Assembly: GCA_943704425.1 (NCBI GenBank) | Contig: CALSCP010000945.1 | Coordinates: 80,857 to 103,512, forward strand | Direction of reading: 5' to 3' | DNA: 22,656 nucleotides | DNA from: Ministeria vibrans ATCC 50519 | Lineage: Eukaryota; Opisthokonta; Filasterea | Shown: positions 1 through 10,600 of the stretch, piece after piece | Numbering within the stretch: position 1 is the stretch's first letter | How the letters are laid out: each line of letters starts with the position of its first letter | Position numbers and translations under genes: made by a program | Notes under the pieces: generated by a model | Told to the model about the DNA's origin: nothing | Databases searched by the model: none | Seen by the model: only the letters and a program-made list of their open reading frames with translations

Positions 1-131
1 CCCCCCCTCCCCCTCCTCCTCCTCCTACTCCTCTTTTGTTCTCTTTCTTTGTCTGTCTCTCTTGTTTTTCTCTTTTTCTTTTCTGAATTACAATCAAATT
101 CGATACAATACTAACAATATCAGATTCGCTC
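1..131. other. Pyrimidine-rich 3' flank of WDR31
   Basis: The left edge is a CCT/CTC-rich low-complexity run (about 1-33) followed by T/C-rich sequence up to the WDR31 stop. No canonical AATAAA was found on the minus strand here. No gene is visible. Confidence 0.6.
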
Positions 132-1365
132 TTACTGTACCGAGAGTGAGTCAGAGCTTAGCGTAACGCACTGGACATCATTGAGAACTGAGGCACAAAA
201 GACACGCGAGCGCACTGGCTCAAATGCAACGGCTGCGAGAGCTCTGCCTGCAAGTGACACGGATGCGATGAGGGGCGATTGCTCGTGTGTGGGTGGTGTG
301 CAAGACGACCACAGAGCGACCGTGGAATCATTTCCACAGCTGATCAGTCGGTCTGCACTGCTCCACAGTACACTCGTCACTTTTTGGGTGTGCTGGCCCG
401 TCAATGTTGCACAAGGTCCGTCACGTGCATTGCGACTATCGAAAATCAGAATCGAGTTGTCATCGCCACCCCCCGTTCCCGTCGCAATGTAGCGATGGCA
501 GGGTGAGACAGCACAGCACGTCAAGAGCGTCTTTTGCACTGGGAACTCTATAGCACTTGCAAGATTGTTGTGTCCGTCCAGAACGCGCAGACGTTTATCT
601 TCGCTCGATTGCGCAACAGTGCTGTCACCGAACCACGCGAGACCCGTCACAATGTTGCGGGAAATCTCTCGTTTTGCTGTGCACTTTCCATTGCCTAAAT
701 TCCACATTTTTACACAGGCGTCACGTCCACCTGAGCACGCGATGTCTTGATGAGCACACAAGCCGGTCACGGGCAATGTGTGCGCCGCATTCCACACTGT
801 CTCAAGCGAGCAGTCCCTCACGTTGCCTTGATTGAGGCGGATGCAGCCGTCACGTCCACCAGACACAATTGTGTCTGCATCAGACCAAGCAATGCTGAAA
901 ACAATAGAGAGTCAGAACGCCGAGTGTGTCAAGGGAGATTCAATAGAAGGCGTATGCTCACCTCGAAACACCGCGCTCGTGGCCCGACCAGTAGCGAAGA
1001 ACCGTCAGTGACTCAACATCACTGACGCATATTCGCTAGGGAGAAGACTAATCTCACTTCCAAGTTCCAAAAGTCAACCCGAGCGTCGACGTACTCTGCG
1101 TCAGACAGTCAGTCATACCTTATCATCGCCACCAGAAGCAAGAGATTCGCCAGAGACAGCAAGGCAGTTGACCGCTTCGCCAGAATGGAGCGGTCGTCTA
1201 GGCAACCAAATGATTTGCAGTGAAAACGCATCGATTCCTCCTTCATTCTGCTTTCATTTTTAGTCAAATCAGTCGTCTCTCTTCTCACTTATCAATAGAT
1301 GTCGGTGGTTGTTCCACTATCTGATGTCTCTTCTCGATTGAACGTGTGGATGAGCACAAACCCAT
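132..1365 (-). CDS. WDR31: WDR31 orthologue, WD40-repeat protein (330 aa, 4 exons)
   Basis: Exons on the minus strand are 1365-1289, 1197-1119, 1035-962 and 894-132. All introns are GT-AG (91, 83 and 67 nt), phases agree and the total is 993 nt. The start at 1365 is the first ATG seen upstream. The protein opens MGLCSS, a good N-myristoylation signal (Gly2, Ser6) with a palmitoylatable Cys4. WD40 blades follow, including a GGDDK end, a W-S-G-H-E blade start and an SGGRDG turn. The identification rests on WDR31-like signatures as I remember them: SRNIVTGLAW, QSSEDKRLR, then a Cys-x-Val-Ser blade, a glycine-rich turn and a D-x-R end, in that order. In animals and nematodes WDR31 acts at the cilium with ELMOD and RP2 in IFT/BBSome traffic, so the gene suggests a ciliated organism. 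It could instead be another small WD40 scaffold. Length is close to the animal protein. Confidence 0.82.
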
Positions 1366-1835
1366 CTTGATGAATGATGGCCCCAGCGTACGCCACGCAG
1401 AGGCGTCAGATGCAGCGTTGCTGACTGTTGAGTGATTGGTGAGTGGCTAGAAGTTCAGTCTAGCAGGATCAGAGTTCCAATTATTAAAGAACAAAAATTT
1501 AATAATTAATATTGTGGATTCTGATTCACACACACACACAAACAGATTTTTCCGAAATTTTTCCGAAATTTTTCCTCCTTCTAGAAATTAGAAAATCTGA
1601 TTCTTCTATTTTATTCATCCGTGGCCGCAGTGACTATTCAAGTGAGCCCTCCGCCTGTTCAGACCCTTGGGCCAACGATTGGGCCGCTGCAGACAACAGT
1701 TTGGTCCGGTCCCAATCCTCAAGCACAAAAAGTAGGTAACACAAATGTAGCTGAACCTTCGTTCTTTGAACACTCCCTTTTAAGTTAAGTTTATTGTACA
1801 ACAATGTAAACACTGCACTCGTTTATATTGCGGTG
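1366..1835. other. Spacer between WDR31 5' end and the CDCA3-like gene 3' end
   Basis: This stretch should hold the WDR31 promoter and 5' UTR (right after 1365, no earlier ATG) and the 3' UTR of the next gene. It contains a short CA run near 1527-1540 and an 11-bp tandem repeat, TTTTTCCGAAA, about two and a half copies at 1547-1574. A plus-strand frame is open from 1585 to 1788 but has no ATG. I see no gene I can defend. Confidence 0.5.
1790..1795 (-). promoter_or_regulatory. Poly(A) signal of the CDCA3-like gene
   Basis: A canonical AATAAA on the minus strand lies about 40 nt downstream of the stop codon at 1836-1838. Position and sequence suit a cleavage/polyadenylation signal. Confidence 0.6.
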
Positions 1836-2840
1836 TCATCTGACAAAGAGAGGAGAAGAGGCATCACGAGGAATTGTGCGACGAAGAGGAGAGCGAAGGG
1901 AAGGAGGAGAGGATATGGGGGAGGCAAGGCGGGCGTTAAGCGCGACGGAGTGGGAGGAGCCAACAGAAGAAGGAGCGGTGTAGAACGACTGGGCGTACGG
2001 CGAAGAGGCGCCCGAGTGGGAGGACGGAAGGGTGTCCATGTTGGCCAGAAGAGCCCGGCGACGCAGCACGGCGAAGGGGGCACGCGAGCTGGAAAACGAT
2101 GCAACCGATGATGGCGCATTACTCCTGTTGTCGTTGTTGTCGTTGTTGTTGCTCTTGTGATGCTTCGATTTTTTCTTGTTGTGGTGTGAGTTTTCTTTGT
2201 TGAGGAGGGGTGTGAAGATCGTGCTGGCGTCCATGTCGCTCATCAGCGCGTTCTCGATGCCCTCCTCTTCCTCTTCGTCCGCCTCCTCCTCCCCATTGGC
2301 GGCTCCTGGACGACGTGAAAACGACACGTCGTCAGCAGTATAATACTCATCGTCAGTCGCGAGAGCGGAGTCGTTGTGCGGATTGGCGCCTGACTGTGAC
2401 ACGGAATCGCCAAACATCGAGTCGTCCAGCTCGCTGTCCATGGGATACGTCGTGTCCTCATCCGTGTTGAATGTGCCGATGTGACTGGTCGCTGGGGCGT
2501 CGTTGTCGGCCATGAGCGTCGCCGTGTCGAAACCGTCCTCGCTCTCAGCGCTGTCGTGTGCACTGTCAAGCGAGCGACGGACGTTGCCAAATGGGTGGAA
2601 ATTCAACTGCATGCCTACAAAGGCTTCGGTACGTGTCGACATGACAGGCACTGCCCCTGCTGTTTCGTCTGCTGTTGGTCCGTGGCGCGGAATGATCGGT
2701 CGCACAAACTTGACGGGGGTTCGTTTGACGCCGGGCGAACGAGGGTCGCACAGGTTGGGGAACACTGCCGCCTCTGGTGCAGCAGCTTTACTCTGTACTG
2801 GGCTACTTGCCACGCCTTGCTTGCTCTCTTGTGCGCCCAT
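1836..2840 (-). CDS. Possible CDCA3 (Tome-1)-like cell-cycle protein, 334 aa, single coding exon
   Basis: The ORF is open beyond 2840, but a polypyrimidine tract and AG at 2849-2850, eight bases before the ATG at 2840, suggest a 5' UTR intron. A good donor (GTAAGG) lies at 3063, giving 215 nt, and the putative leader has no earlier ATG. The protein starts MGAQESK, a strong N-myristoylation pattern. It is mostly disordered, with Ser, Asp/Glu and Asn runs. Four short motifs occur in the same order as in animal CDCA3: the MG start, DPRSP followed by RTP (residues 32-42), a KEN box (215-217), and RAPFAVL (253-259) resembling the RSPLTIL stretch. In CDCA3 the order of the last two differs, with KEN near the C-terminus. 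SP/TP sites are numerous (for example at 309-331), as expected of a CDK and APC/C substrate. Its neighbour MAD2 is a cell-cycle gene transcribed divergently. The coding gene is well supported; the family name is a motif-level inference only. Confidence 0.5.
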   Translation of the reverse strand: MGAQESKQGVASSPVQSKAAAPEAAVFPNLCDPRSPGVKRTPVKFVRPIIPRHGPTADETAGAVPVMSTRTEAFVGMQLNFHPFGNVRRSLDSAHDSAESEDGFDTATLMADNDAPATSHIGTFNTDEDTTYPMDSELDDSMFGDSVSQSGANPHNDSALATDDEYYTADDVSFSRRPGAANGEEEADEEEEEGIENALMSDMDASTIFTPLLNKENSHHNKKKSKHHKSNNNDNNDNRSNAPSSVASFSSSRAPFAVLRRRALLANMDTLPSSHSGASSPYAQSFYTAPSSVGSSHSVALNARLASPISSPPSLRSPLRRTIPRDASSPLFVR

Positions 2841-3412
2841 ACTTGGTTCTAAGAGCCAGAAAAAAAAAATCGACGTCAGTATTCGATTTGTTTGTTCCTG
2901 AAACAAAAACAACACTCCGTAAATCAGAGTTTCTCAGTCGAAATAGTATTTATTGTATGATTTTAAATGTCATAAACCCAAAGAGACGCTGTGAAGCGGG
3001 CAGAATTTTTCAGAATGAACACAAAGCAAAAAAAAAAGGGAAATAACAAAACTTGGTCCTTACTTGAAAAGATACTAGAACGAGGTTGGTTGTATATGAA
3101 GTAGTCGTCAAACCGTTCACTAGAACCAAAAGATTGAACGTCGGGAAATGGTAAATGTCTGACGAGTGACGAGTGAACTCGGTGATCTAATTTGTATGAA
3201 CTTCACCAAAACGTCCATCATTGACACAGAGCACGTCAATGGCTCACTCAAGTCTCAATGTTGTCGTCACTCGTTCGTCAACAAATGAGTCAGTCAGGAC
3301 TCAAAAGTTTCTACCCAGACAATACGCTCTATACCGCTCTCTCCTGATCAAAGATCGTGCTCAACTATTCAATCAGCTCACACTTTTTTATTTTTTTACA
3401 TATCTCTTCACA
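2841..3412. promoter_or_regulatory. Putative bidirectional promoter between the CDCA3-like gene and MAD2
   Basis: This 572-bp head-to-head spacer holds the likely 5' UTR intron of the left gene (2849-3063) and the leader of MAD2. It includes a small direct repeat GACGAGT at about 3160-3174 and T-rich tracts just before the MAD2 ATG. A plus-strand frame continuous with MAD2 is open back to about 3221. No separate gene is seen. Confidence 0.5.
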
Positions 3413-4360
3413 ATGGCAACCGGAAACGTAGCAATGGCAATGGAAATTGCCTCGGGACCCGTCACCAAGGCCGGTCCTTCAACAGCCACACAGAGTCAAA
3501 GCATCACGCTCAAGGGCAGTGTTGCAACCGTGACAGAATATTTCGGTATTACAAAAAATATTCAAAGTTTGGCGCGTCGCCTAGCTGTCTTTCTCACGCC
3601 ATCCTTGCTTCTTCTGCCTCCCATGACACCTAAAACAGGAATGGCCATCAACAGGTAGGTGCAGCGTTGCTCAAAGCATCCAGACTATCGACTGTAGCTC
3701 ACATTGTTTTTTTTTCGCTTCATTTTTTTTTTTTTGTACTCTGTCGTTGTGCACAGTATTCTCTACCAGCGAGGCCTGTACCCTCCCGAGAGCTTCAACC
3801 GTGTCAAGAAGTATGGTCTGACCATGCTCATGACCAATGACGACGGCCTCAGAGCCTATCTGAAGCGTGCGCTGATGCAAACACAAGGTAAGGCGACGCA
3901 CAGCACACAGAGGGCGCGCAAACATCAAACCCCGCCACGCCGCACTCCGTAGAGTGGCTCATGTCAAAGCGAGTGCAGAAACTTGTCGTGGCCATTACTT
4001 CCGTTGACACCAACGAAGTCGTTGAGCGGTGGCAGTTTGACGTGGAGTGCCACAAAGACGAAAGCAACGCCGAGAACACGTAACAACACATCACACTTGT
4101 CAAGCTTATTAATGATTAAATATAAAAATAATAATACATTGTTGTAGAGCCTCTCAAACACCATCAACAGAGGCGCCACGCAAGGTCAAGACGCAAAAGG
4201 AAATTGACGGCGAAATTGCCGCCATCATCCGACAAATCACGGCATCGGTCACTTTCCTGCCATTCCTCGAAGACCCTTGCTCCTTCGACCTGCTTGTCTA
4301 CACCGACACCGTAAAACAAACACAATATAATTACAATATATTATATTATATTATTATATT

Positions 4361-4392
<32 letters not shown>

Positions 4393-4565
4393 GTCTGAAT
4401 CCTCGCGTCTCACCCTCCTCCACTCTCTAGGACGTCTCTGTTCCTGCAGCCTGGGAGGAATCCGACGCGTGTCTCATCAGCAAAGCAGCCGAGGTCAAAC
4501 TGCGCTCGTTCACCACAAACGCACACAAAGTAGACACCCTCGTCGCATATCGAACAGACGAATAG
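3413..4565 (+). CDS. MAD2: MAD2 spindle assembly checkpoint protein (HORMA domain, 234 aa, 6 exons)
   Basis: Exons are 3413-3545, 3639-3654, 3757-3887, 3953-4079, 4148-4310 and 4431-4565; phases agree and the total is 705 nt. MAD2 binds CDC20 and MAD1 and inhibits APC/C until kinetochores attach. Landmark stretches match animal MAD2 closely: ITLKGS at residue 31, INSILYQRGLYP just after, KYGLT, VERWQFDVEC, IIRQITASVTFLP, CSFDLLVYTD, and VKLRSFTTNAHKV in the C-terminal safety belt. The protein is about 30 residues longer than human MAD2, mainly from an N-terminal leader and a loop after VEC. The ATG at 3413 has a purine at -3 and G at +4; an in-frame ATG at 3239 would add 58 residues but has a poorer context. 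Exon 2 is only 16 nt. The last intron carries an AT-rich tract and a (CA)12 run. Confidence 0.97.
4368..4392. repeat. (CA)n microsatellite in MAD2 intron 5
   Basis: About twelve CA units lie directly after an AT-rich run (4325-4362), some 38 nt before the last 3' splice site of MAD2. Confidence 0.9.
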
Positions 4566-4591
4566 AAAAAAACAAAACCCAAAAAACAAAT

Positions 4592-4597
4592 AATAAA
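4592..4597 (+). promoter_or_regulatory. Poly(A) signal of MAD2
   Basis: AATAAA lies 27 nt after the MAD2 stop codon, inside the 72-bp tail-to-tail gap with the ROCO gene. The 3' UTR must be very short or overlap the convergent neighbour. Confidence 0.6.
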
Positions 4598-4637
4598 AAG
4601 ACGTAATAATATTATTAAAATACAAAACTTCACTATA

Positions 4638-7600
4638 CTACAGCTGTGAAGCTGAAGGGGCCATAATGTTCTTGCGCTGAAGATCAAGCACAGCGCCTAA
4701 ATCACGAAGGGAGACACGATGTGCACGATTAACCCTACCCCCCATGAGACGATCAAGGGAGTCAGTGATGGTGGCAAGAGAGGGGCGACGACGAGGTTTG
4801 GCCGCCCAGCACTGCTGCATGAGTGCATAGACGGCAAGCGGGCAGCGCTCTGCGGGGCGACGTAGACGACCCCCTTCCCGCAGGAACGCCATAATGCGGT
4901 GTGCGTTGGTGTGGATCGCTCCGTACGGCACTTGCTTGCCTTCTCCCATAATCTCCCACAAAAGCACTCCTATTTAATTAAACCCAGCCCAAAAGAAGAA
5001 CAAAAAAAAATTAAACAAAAAACTTATCATGTTTGCAACGCCATTACAGACGAGTATTGTGCATACCAAATGACCAGACGTCAGTGGCAACGGTAAATGC
5101 GCGCGTGCGAATGACCTCAGGGGCCATCCAGGGCATGGACAGCTTCACCTTGTGGTGACTCCGCACGTACGTTCCATCTTCCACGTCCAGTGCGCGCGAC
5201 AGCCCAAAGTCGGCTAGCTTCACGACAGTGCCAACACTCACAAGACAGTTGCGCGCCGCAATGTCACGATGCACAAAGTTCAGTGAGTGCAGGTAGGCCA
5301 AGCCCAGCGACACCTGGTGCGCCAGATCCAACAGCTCTGCGACGGCAATGCTTACACGCGCTGCTGCACAGTCGAGCAGGAAGTCGCGCAAGTTGCCATA
5401 GACACAGTGTTCGAGCACAATGAACAGCGGTGGTACCGAGTCTACCGACACGCCCAGTAGACCCAGTACATTCGGATGATCAAACTGCATCGTGATGTAC
5501 GCCTCGCGCACAAACTCATGGTGTGCATAGTCGGGATCCACTCCCGTCGCTCGCAGCGTCTTGAGGGCCACAAAGCCATCGCGAATCAATGGATTGCCTG
5601 CGTCACTGCCATCCGTCACACGCGCCAGCCACACCTGCCCGTATTGTCCGTCGCCCAGTGCACTCAGTAGCGTCAGTGCCTCCCACTTGTAGTTGGGCGC
5701 ACGGTGCACTGCACTCAGCATATTCGTCGTTGTCATCTTACTGTCGGCTGACTCGCTCTTGCGCTTGCGTCGCACACGCTCATCGTCGTCCGCCCCATCA
5801 GCTCCTTCCTCCTCCTCCTCCTCCTCCTCCCGCCCCGCTCCTTGTCCGCTCTGAGTCATTGCCGCCACAATCACCCGCGTCATCTGATCATCGAGTGCTG
5901 TAAACGTCGAAGAGGCCACACTCGCCCGATCGTCCTCCATCTCAGCCAACAGCCCTGTAGTTGTCGTCGCCACGGAAGCTGCTCCATCCACACTCTCCGA
6001 GTCCGAGTCGTCGGGGTCACTCTCGATAATGTCCCCTTCATCATCATCCTCCTCCTCCTCCTCCTCCTCTCTCTCTCCCTCCTCTTCGCCATCCAGTGCG
6101 GCATTCATATCAATCTCAATGGCACCCGCTCCGCCTGTTCTGCCTCCCATCAATGGTCGTATCAAAGACTCCACCTGACCCTCACCTTTGCTCCCTTTTT
6201 CGCGCTGTCGAAGCAACAACGGCGACGGGGACGACGACGACCCACGGCTCTCGAGCGCGCGTGCTGCACGCAATCGTGCCTGTTCTTCGCGTGTCAGCGC
6301 AGCCGTTGACGACGAGGGCGCAGTTGCCGCAGTCATCATGGTGGTCGCCGCTGCCGAGGCTGCTGCTACCGCTGTCGCTGTCGTGCCGGTCAGCGAGGCA
6401 CGCGCAGCCAAAAGCGAATCGAGTTTCGCATTGAACGTGTCCTTGTCACTCTCGGCAATGGTTTTGTGCAGCTTGTTGCACGACCAGGTGGTAGAGCTCA
6501 CCAGTGAGGCGCGTCGATGGGCACGATCAGCACCTGTTGCCACGAGTGACAAGTCAAACACGCGACAAGGTGTTATGCCGGCACGTGTGCACTCGGGACA
6601 GGGCAGTGTGTGGCGGTAGCGCACGCCGGGACAAACCGAGTGAAGAATATGCATCACAGTCGCCACAATGGTCCCCAGACTGTCTACCGTCGGTGGCTGG
6701 TCCCTGTTGCCCCGCACCTCGATGCGCAACGCTCGATGGTACGTGTCGTTGGTGAGCAGCGCTCGCTCCACTCCATCGCCACCGCCATTGCTGTCCTTCT
6801 CCTTGACCGGCAGTGCTTTGCGCGACAGCAACACTCCGTTGGACCACACAAAGCGTTTGTGGTCGTGACACTCAATGAAGGGATGCAATCGCACAACAAT
6901 GCGCGAAAAAACCTCGTCAGGTACGCCATCGTCGCCAAACTCAAAAATGCGCACAAGGGGCGACGCACCGCGTAGCTCCTCTTCCGAGGGCGACATATTC
7001 CATGGGAGATTGGCAGGCGCCTCAAAAGGCAGCAAATGAGGAATGAGAAGTCGACTGTGCCGCAAGAATTGCGCACAACTCGAGAGTGGTCGTGTCGTCG
7101 CGGCGGACGATGACAAAAGCGATAGTGGAGTTGCTGGGCAATTGGTCGGTTGAATGAGTTCGTAGACGGGCTCTTGGCCGTTGCTGGACCAAGGATCGTC
7201 GGGTGCGGGCGTGGTGGGTGCTGCGAGAGACTCGGCGGGTGCCACCGAGAAGGCAAGACCAAACGACTCGAGAAGGCTCGCCAGACGACAGCACACGCCA
7301 AAGGAGTAGCCCCACACACATTCGAGGTCGCTGTACGTTATGAGTCCGTCACGCAACACCGGTTTGCTCACCGTCGAGCCCAGCGCGGCGGTGTCAGGCG
7401 CGAGCGTCAGGTCCACACTGGTGTCGCTGACACAAGCGGCACGGTGCAACTGGGCCATCACATCAACGGTGAGCCACTGCGGATCGATGACGACCACATC
7501 ACCGAGACCTTCACGGTCAAAGAAGACACACTGACCCCAGTGCGAGAGCAACGACAGTGCCCTTTGCATCTCTTGCATGTTCAGTTTAACATCGTGTCGC

Positions 7601-10600
7601 GACGCCACCAGCGACTGCACCTCCGTGACCGCAACCATTGGAATGCCTGTCGGGTCCGACGCAAGCTCGTTGCGCAGCCACACAATTACTTCCTCGACAT
7701 ACATCTGTGACATGGGCACAAGTTCCCCCATACTTGGTTGGGCGCGCGCCTGACTCACAATGAGATGACGCAGCCGATCCACGCCGTCCGCATAGCTTCG
7801 ATTCAAGGCACACACCTCGGTCGCGATCACCGGTAGAGTCAGTCCAACTTTGCGAGCCGTCTCCAGCACAGCCTCGCGACGCGCCACAATGGCCGTGCGC
7901 GAGCTGCTCACACGATCCGCGTGAGTGCCCACCACAATAACCACTGCAGACGTGTCCACATCCTCTTGACGCACATGGTTCTTCACCGAACGCATCCAGT
8001 ACTCGACACCCTCGAGACCCGATCGCATGTTTCCCGCACCCCCCAAGTGTACGCCAGTCGACGTCGAGCGGCGCAGCGTATTCACCATGGTCACGGGCTC
8101 GCCACAAAAAGACTCCGAGGCAACGCCGCCACCACCATTTCCCTCACAATCGTCTCCGTCCTCGCCATCCTCCGCCAGCTCGCCATCCACCATGGCCACA
8201 AGCGATACCGTGTCGCCATTGTCAACAACAACACCACGTGTGGCAACAGCAGCGGCATGCATTCTCGTGGCAGAGGGCGAGGAAGAAGGTGGGTCACGCG
8301 ACTGGCGTCCTTCACCACCCGTCAAGTCATAGGTAACAACATAGACACAGCGATGACTCAAGAAGAGCGGATGCGACACATAGTACTCATCACCGCCCGC
8401 AAAATCCCACACACTCAACTCCATTGTGCGTTGATTGGGCAGCGGGTCACCAATGCGAATGGACGATTCAAAGTCGGTGCGGGGCACACAGTCCCAGCGC
8501 CATTGATGCAAATCAATGCCGCACGTTTCGCTCTTGCGACTAAGTCTGTACAGCAGCAGAGCCCACTCGTCACGATGCGCCTCCGTTGCAAAGTACAACT
8601 CAATGTCACCGTCATGCGCAGTGTGCACCTGTACGCCATAGGGTTCGTCGTCGGGTGGCGCCGCACTCGAGTGGAATCGCTCAAACACAACCAGGTCTGT
8701 GGCTGTGCGTGGTGTACGACCCATTGCTTTGGTTGCTGCGCTTGCATTGGAACATGGTCCCCCTGCTGTCGCTGCCATGGTTGCTGCCGATGATGATGGT
8801 GACGACGACGACGACGACGACGACGCAATGTTTTGGTAGGTCGACGACGTTGTGAACGAGCCAGAAGTGGACACTGCAGGACTGTTGTTGCCGTTGCCCT
8901 GTGAACCCGCACTGTGAACAATGACACGAAGCTGGGCGCCCTCAAGATGAAACAACTGTGGTGGTTTGGCGGGCTTCTTTTGGGATCGATTCGCCTGTGC
9001 CATGGCAGCAAGAGCACTAGCGGCGCTCGCGGCCGAGGCGGTAAGTTGTCCTGGCTCGGGATTGGACAGATTGCCGGTACCGTCGTCAAGGGGGCCGTCG
9101 GGATCATCGTGCAGGTGGTGCTGGTGCGGCGGCTGTTGATCAAATGTGTTCACAGAGGCATCGCTATAGGCGGTCATTTCGAGGGGATTAAACGTGACGG
9201 TGTCTTCAGTGTGGGTCGAAAAAAGACTGCCGCTGTTGCTGATCGAGTCGGGATCGCCAGGAGTGTGCAGTGGACGCGATGAGGCGCCGCGGGGCGGTCG
9301 AGCTGGCTGTGACTCGTACACGAGCAGGGATCGGTCGCGAGTAGCGCACCAGCGTGTCTGAGTCGTGATTGTCTCCCGGTGAAGCAGCTTGGAGCGATAG
9401 CGTTGACGGACCTGGACAAAGCCGTCGCGAGAGAGGAGCGCATCAACGAGGGTGGTTTTGCCAACTGCCTCGTAGCCCACCAGCACGACTTTGGTGCGGT
9501 ACACATCAAGGAACTCGTGAGCCCACAGATCCCGAAAAAAGGCAAGGACCTTGTCGGCGCTATCGCGGAGCTCGCGTGGCACCGACTGGAGGCATTGGCA
9601 GCGGGCGAGGTGCAGGGTCGCGAGACTCTTGAGCGAGCCCAGTTGCATTGGGAGCACACACAGCTCAGTGTTGCCCGACAGGTCAAGCTCTTTGAGACGC
9701 ACAAGCCGTTCGATGGTCTCGGGCACCTGTGTGACGACGTTGTTGTCGACGTGGAGCACGCGCAGGTCGACAAGGAGGTCGGGCTCGCACACGAGTGGCT
9801 CGAGCGATGCAATGCGGTTGTGTCCCAACTTGAGTGTCTCGAGACAGGTGAGTGCAGTGATCTCACGGGGAACCGACGTCAGGCGGTTAAAGGAGAGATT
9901 GAGTTCAACAATGTGCGAAAAATCGGGCACAGTGAGGTAGGCGACGGGAAGTTGACGCAGCGCGTTGCCTGACATGTTGAGTGAGATGATGCAACGTTCC
10001 ATGGCACACTCGGCGCCGGACAGCACAAGCTTGCGCGTGTCGGCAAGTACTGTGGCAACGGGGGGCAGCTGTCCTTCATCGTCGACACGCAAACGTAGAT
10101 TTGAGCAGGCGTACGAGAAGATGAGAATGCGAGCGGCCTCGTCTTCGGCGTCGACAAGGTCGGCAGCATGGTCGCCGGCATGCGTCAAAAGATTGGGGTC
10201 GGCGCCCGACGTGAGCAGCGTCGTGATGGTGTCAACATGGCCCAGACGCGCCGCCCAGTGCAGTGCTGTGTAGCCATTGGCGTCGGGGCGGTCAATGTCT
10301 GCGCCATACGAGAGGAGCATTTCGACCGAGTTGACCATGCCTTTGCTGGCGGCCCAGTGCAAGCGCGTCTGGCCCTGTGTCGACTCGTACACTCGGTTGA
10401 TGTCGGCGCCCAGCGAAATGAGCGTCTCCACAGCACGCGAGTCGAGTTGCACAAGGGCCCGTCGGAACATGTCGAGGGCGTTACGCGTGACATTGTCGGC
10501 GGCCACCTGAAAAGCTGTCTCACCAGCAGCATTGGGGGTTTCCGACGGCACTCCGTAGCTCACGAGCAACGACGCCGTCGTCGCCTGGCCGGCTCTGGCT

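Noticed and set aside
2849-2915. Extra N-terminal residues of the CDCA3-like ORF (hydrophobic, Phe-rich)
   Set aside because: These read through a polypyrimidine tract and 3' splice site; the ATG after it gives a clean myristoylation start. Not a signal peptide.
3239-3412. N-terminal extension of MAD2 from an in-frame upstream ATG
   Set aside because: The extension has no likeness to MAD2, the upstream ATG has a poor context, and the ATG at 3413 has a good one. Kept only as an alternative start.
7921-8793. Plus-strand ORF of 290 codons opposite the Roc domain
   Set aside because: Antisense to conserved G-domain motifs and without any domain. A shadow ORF.
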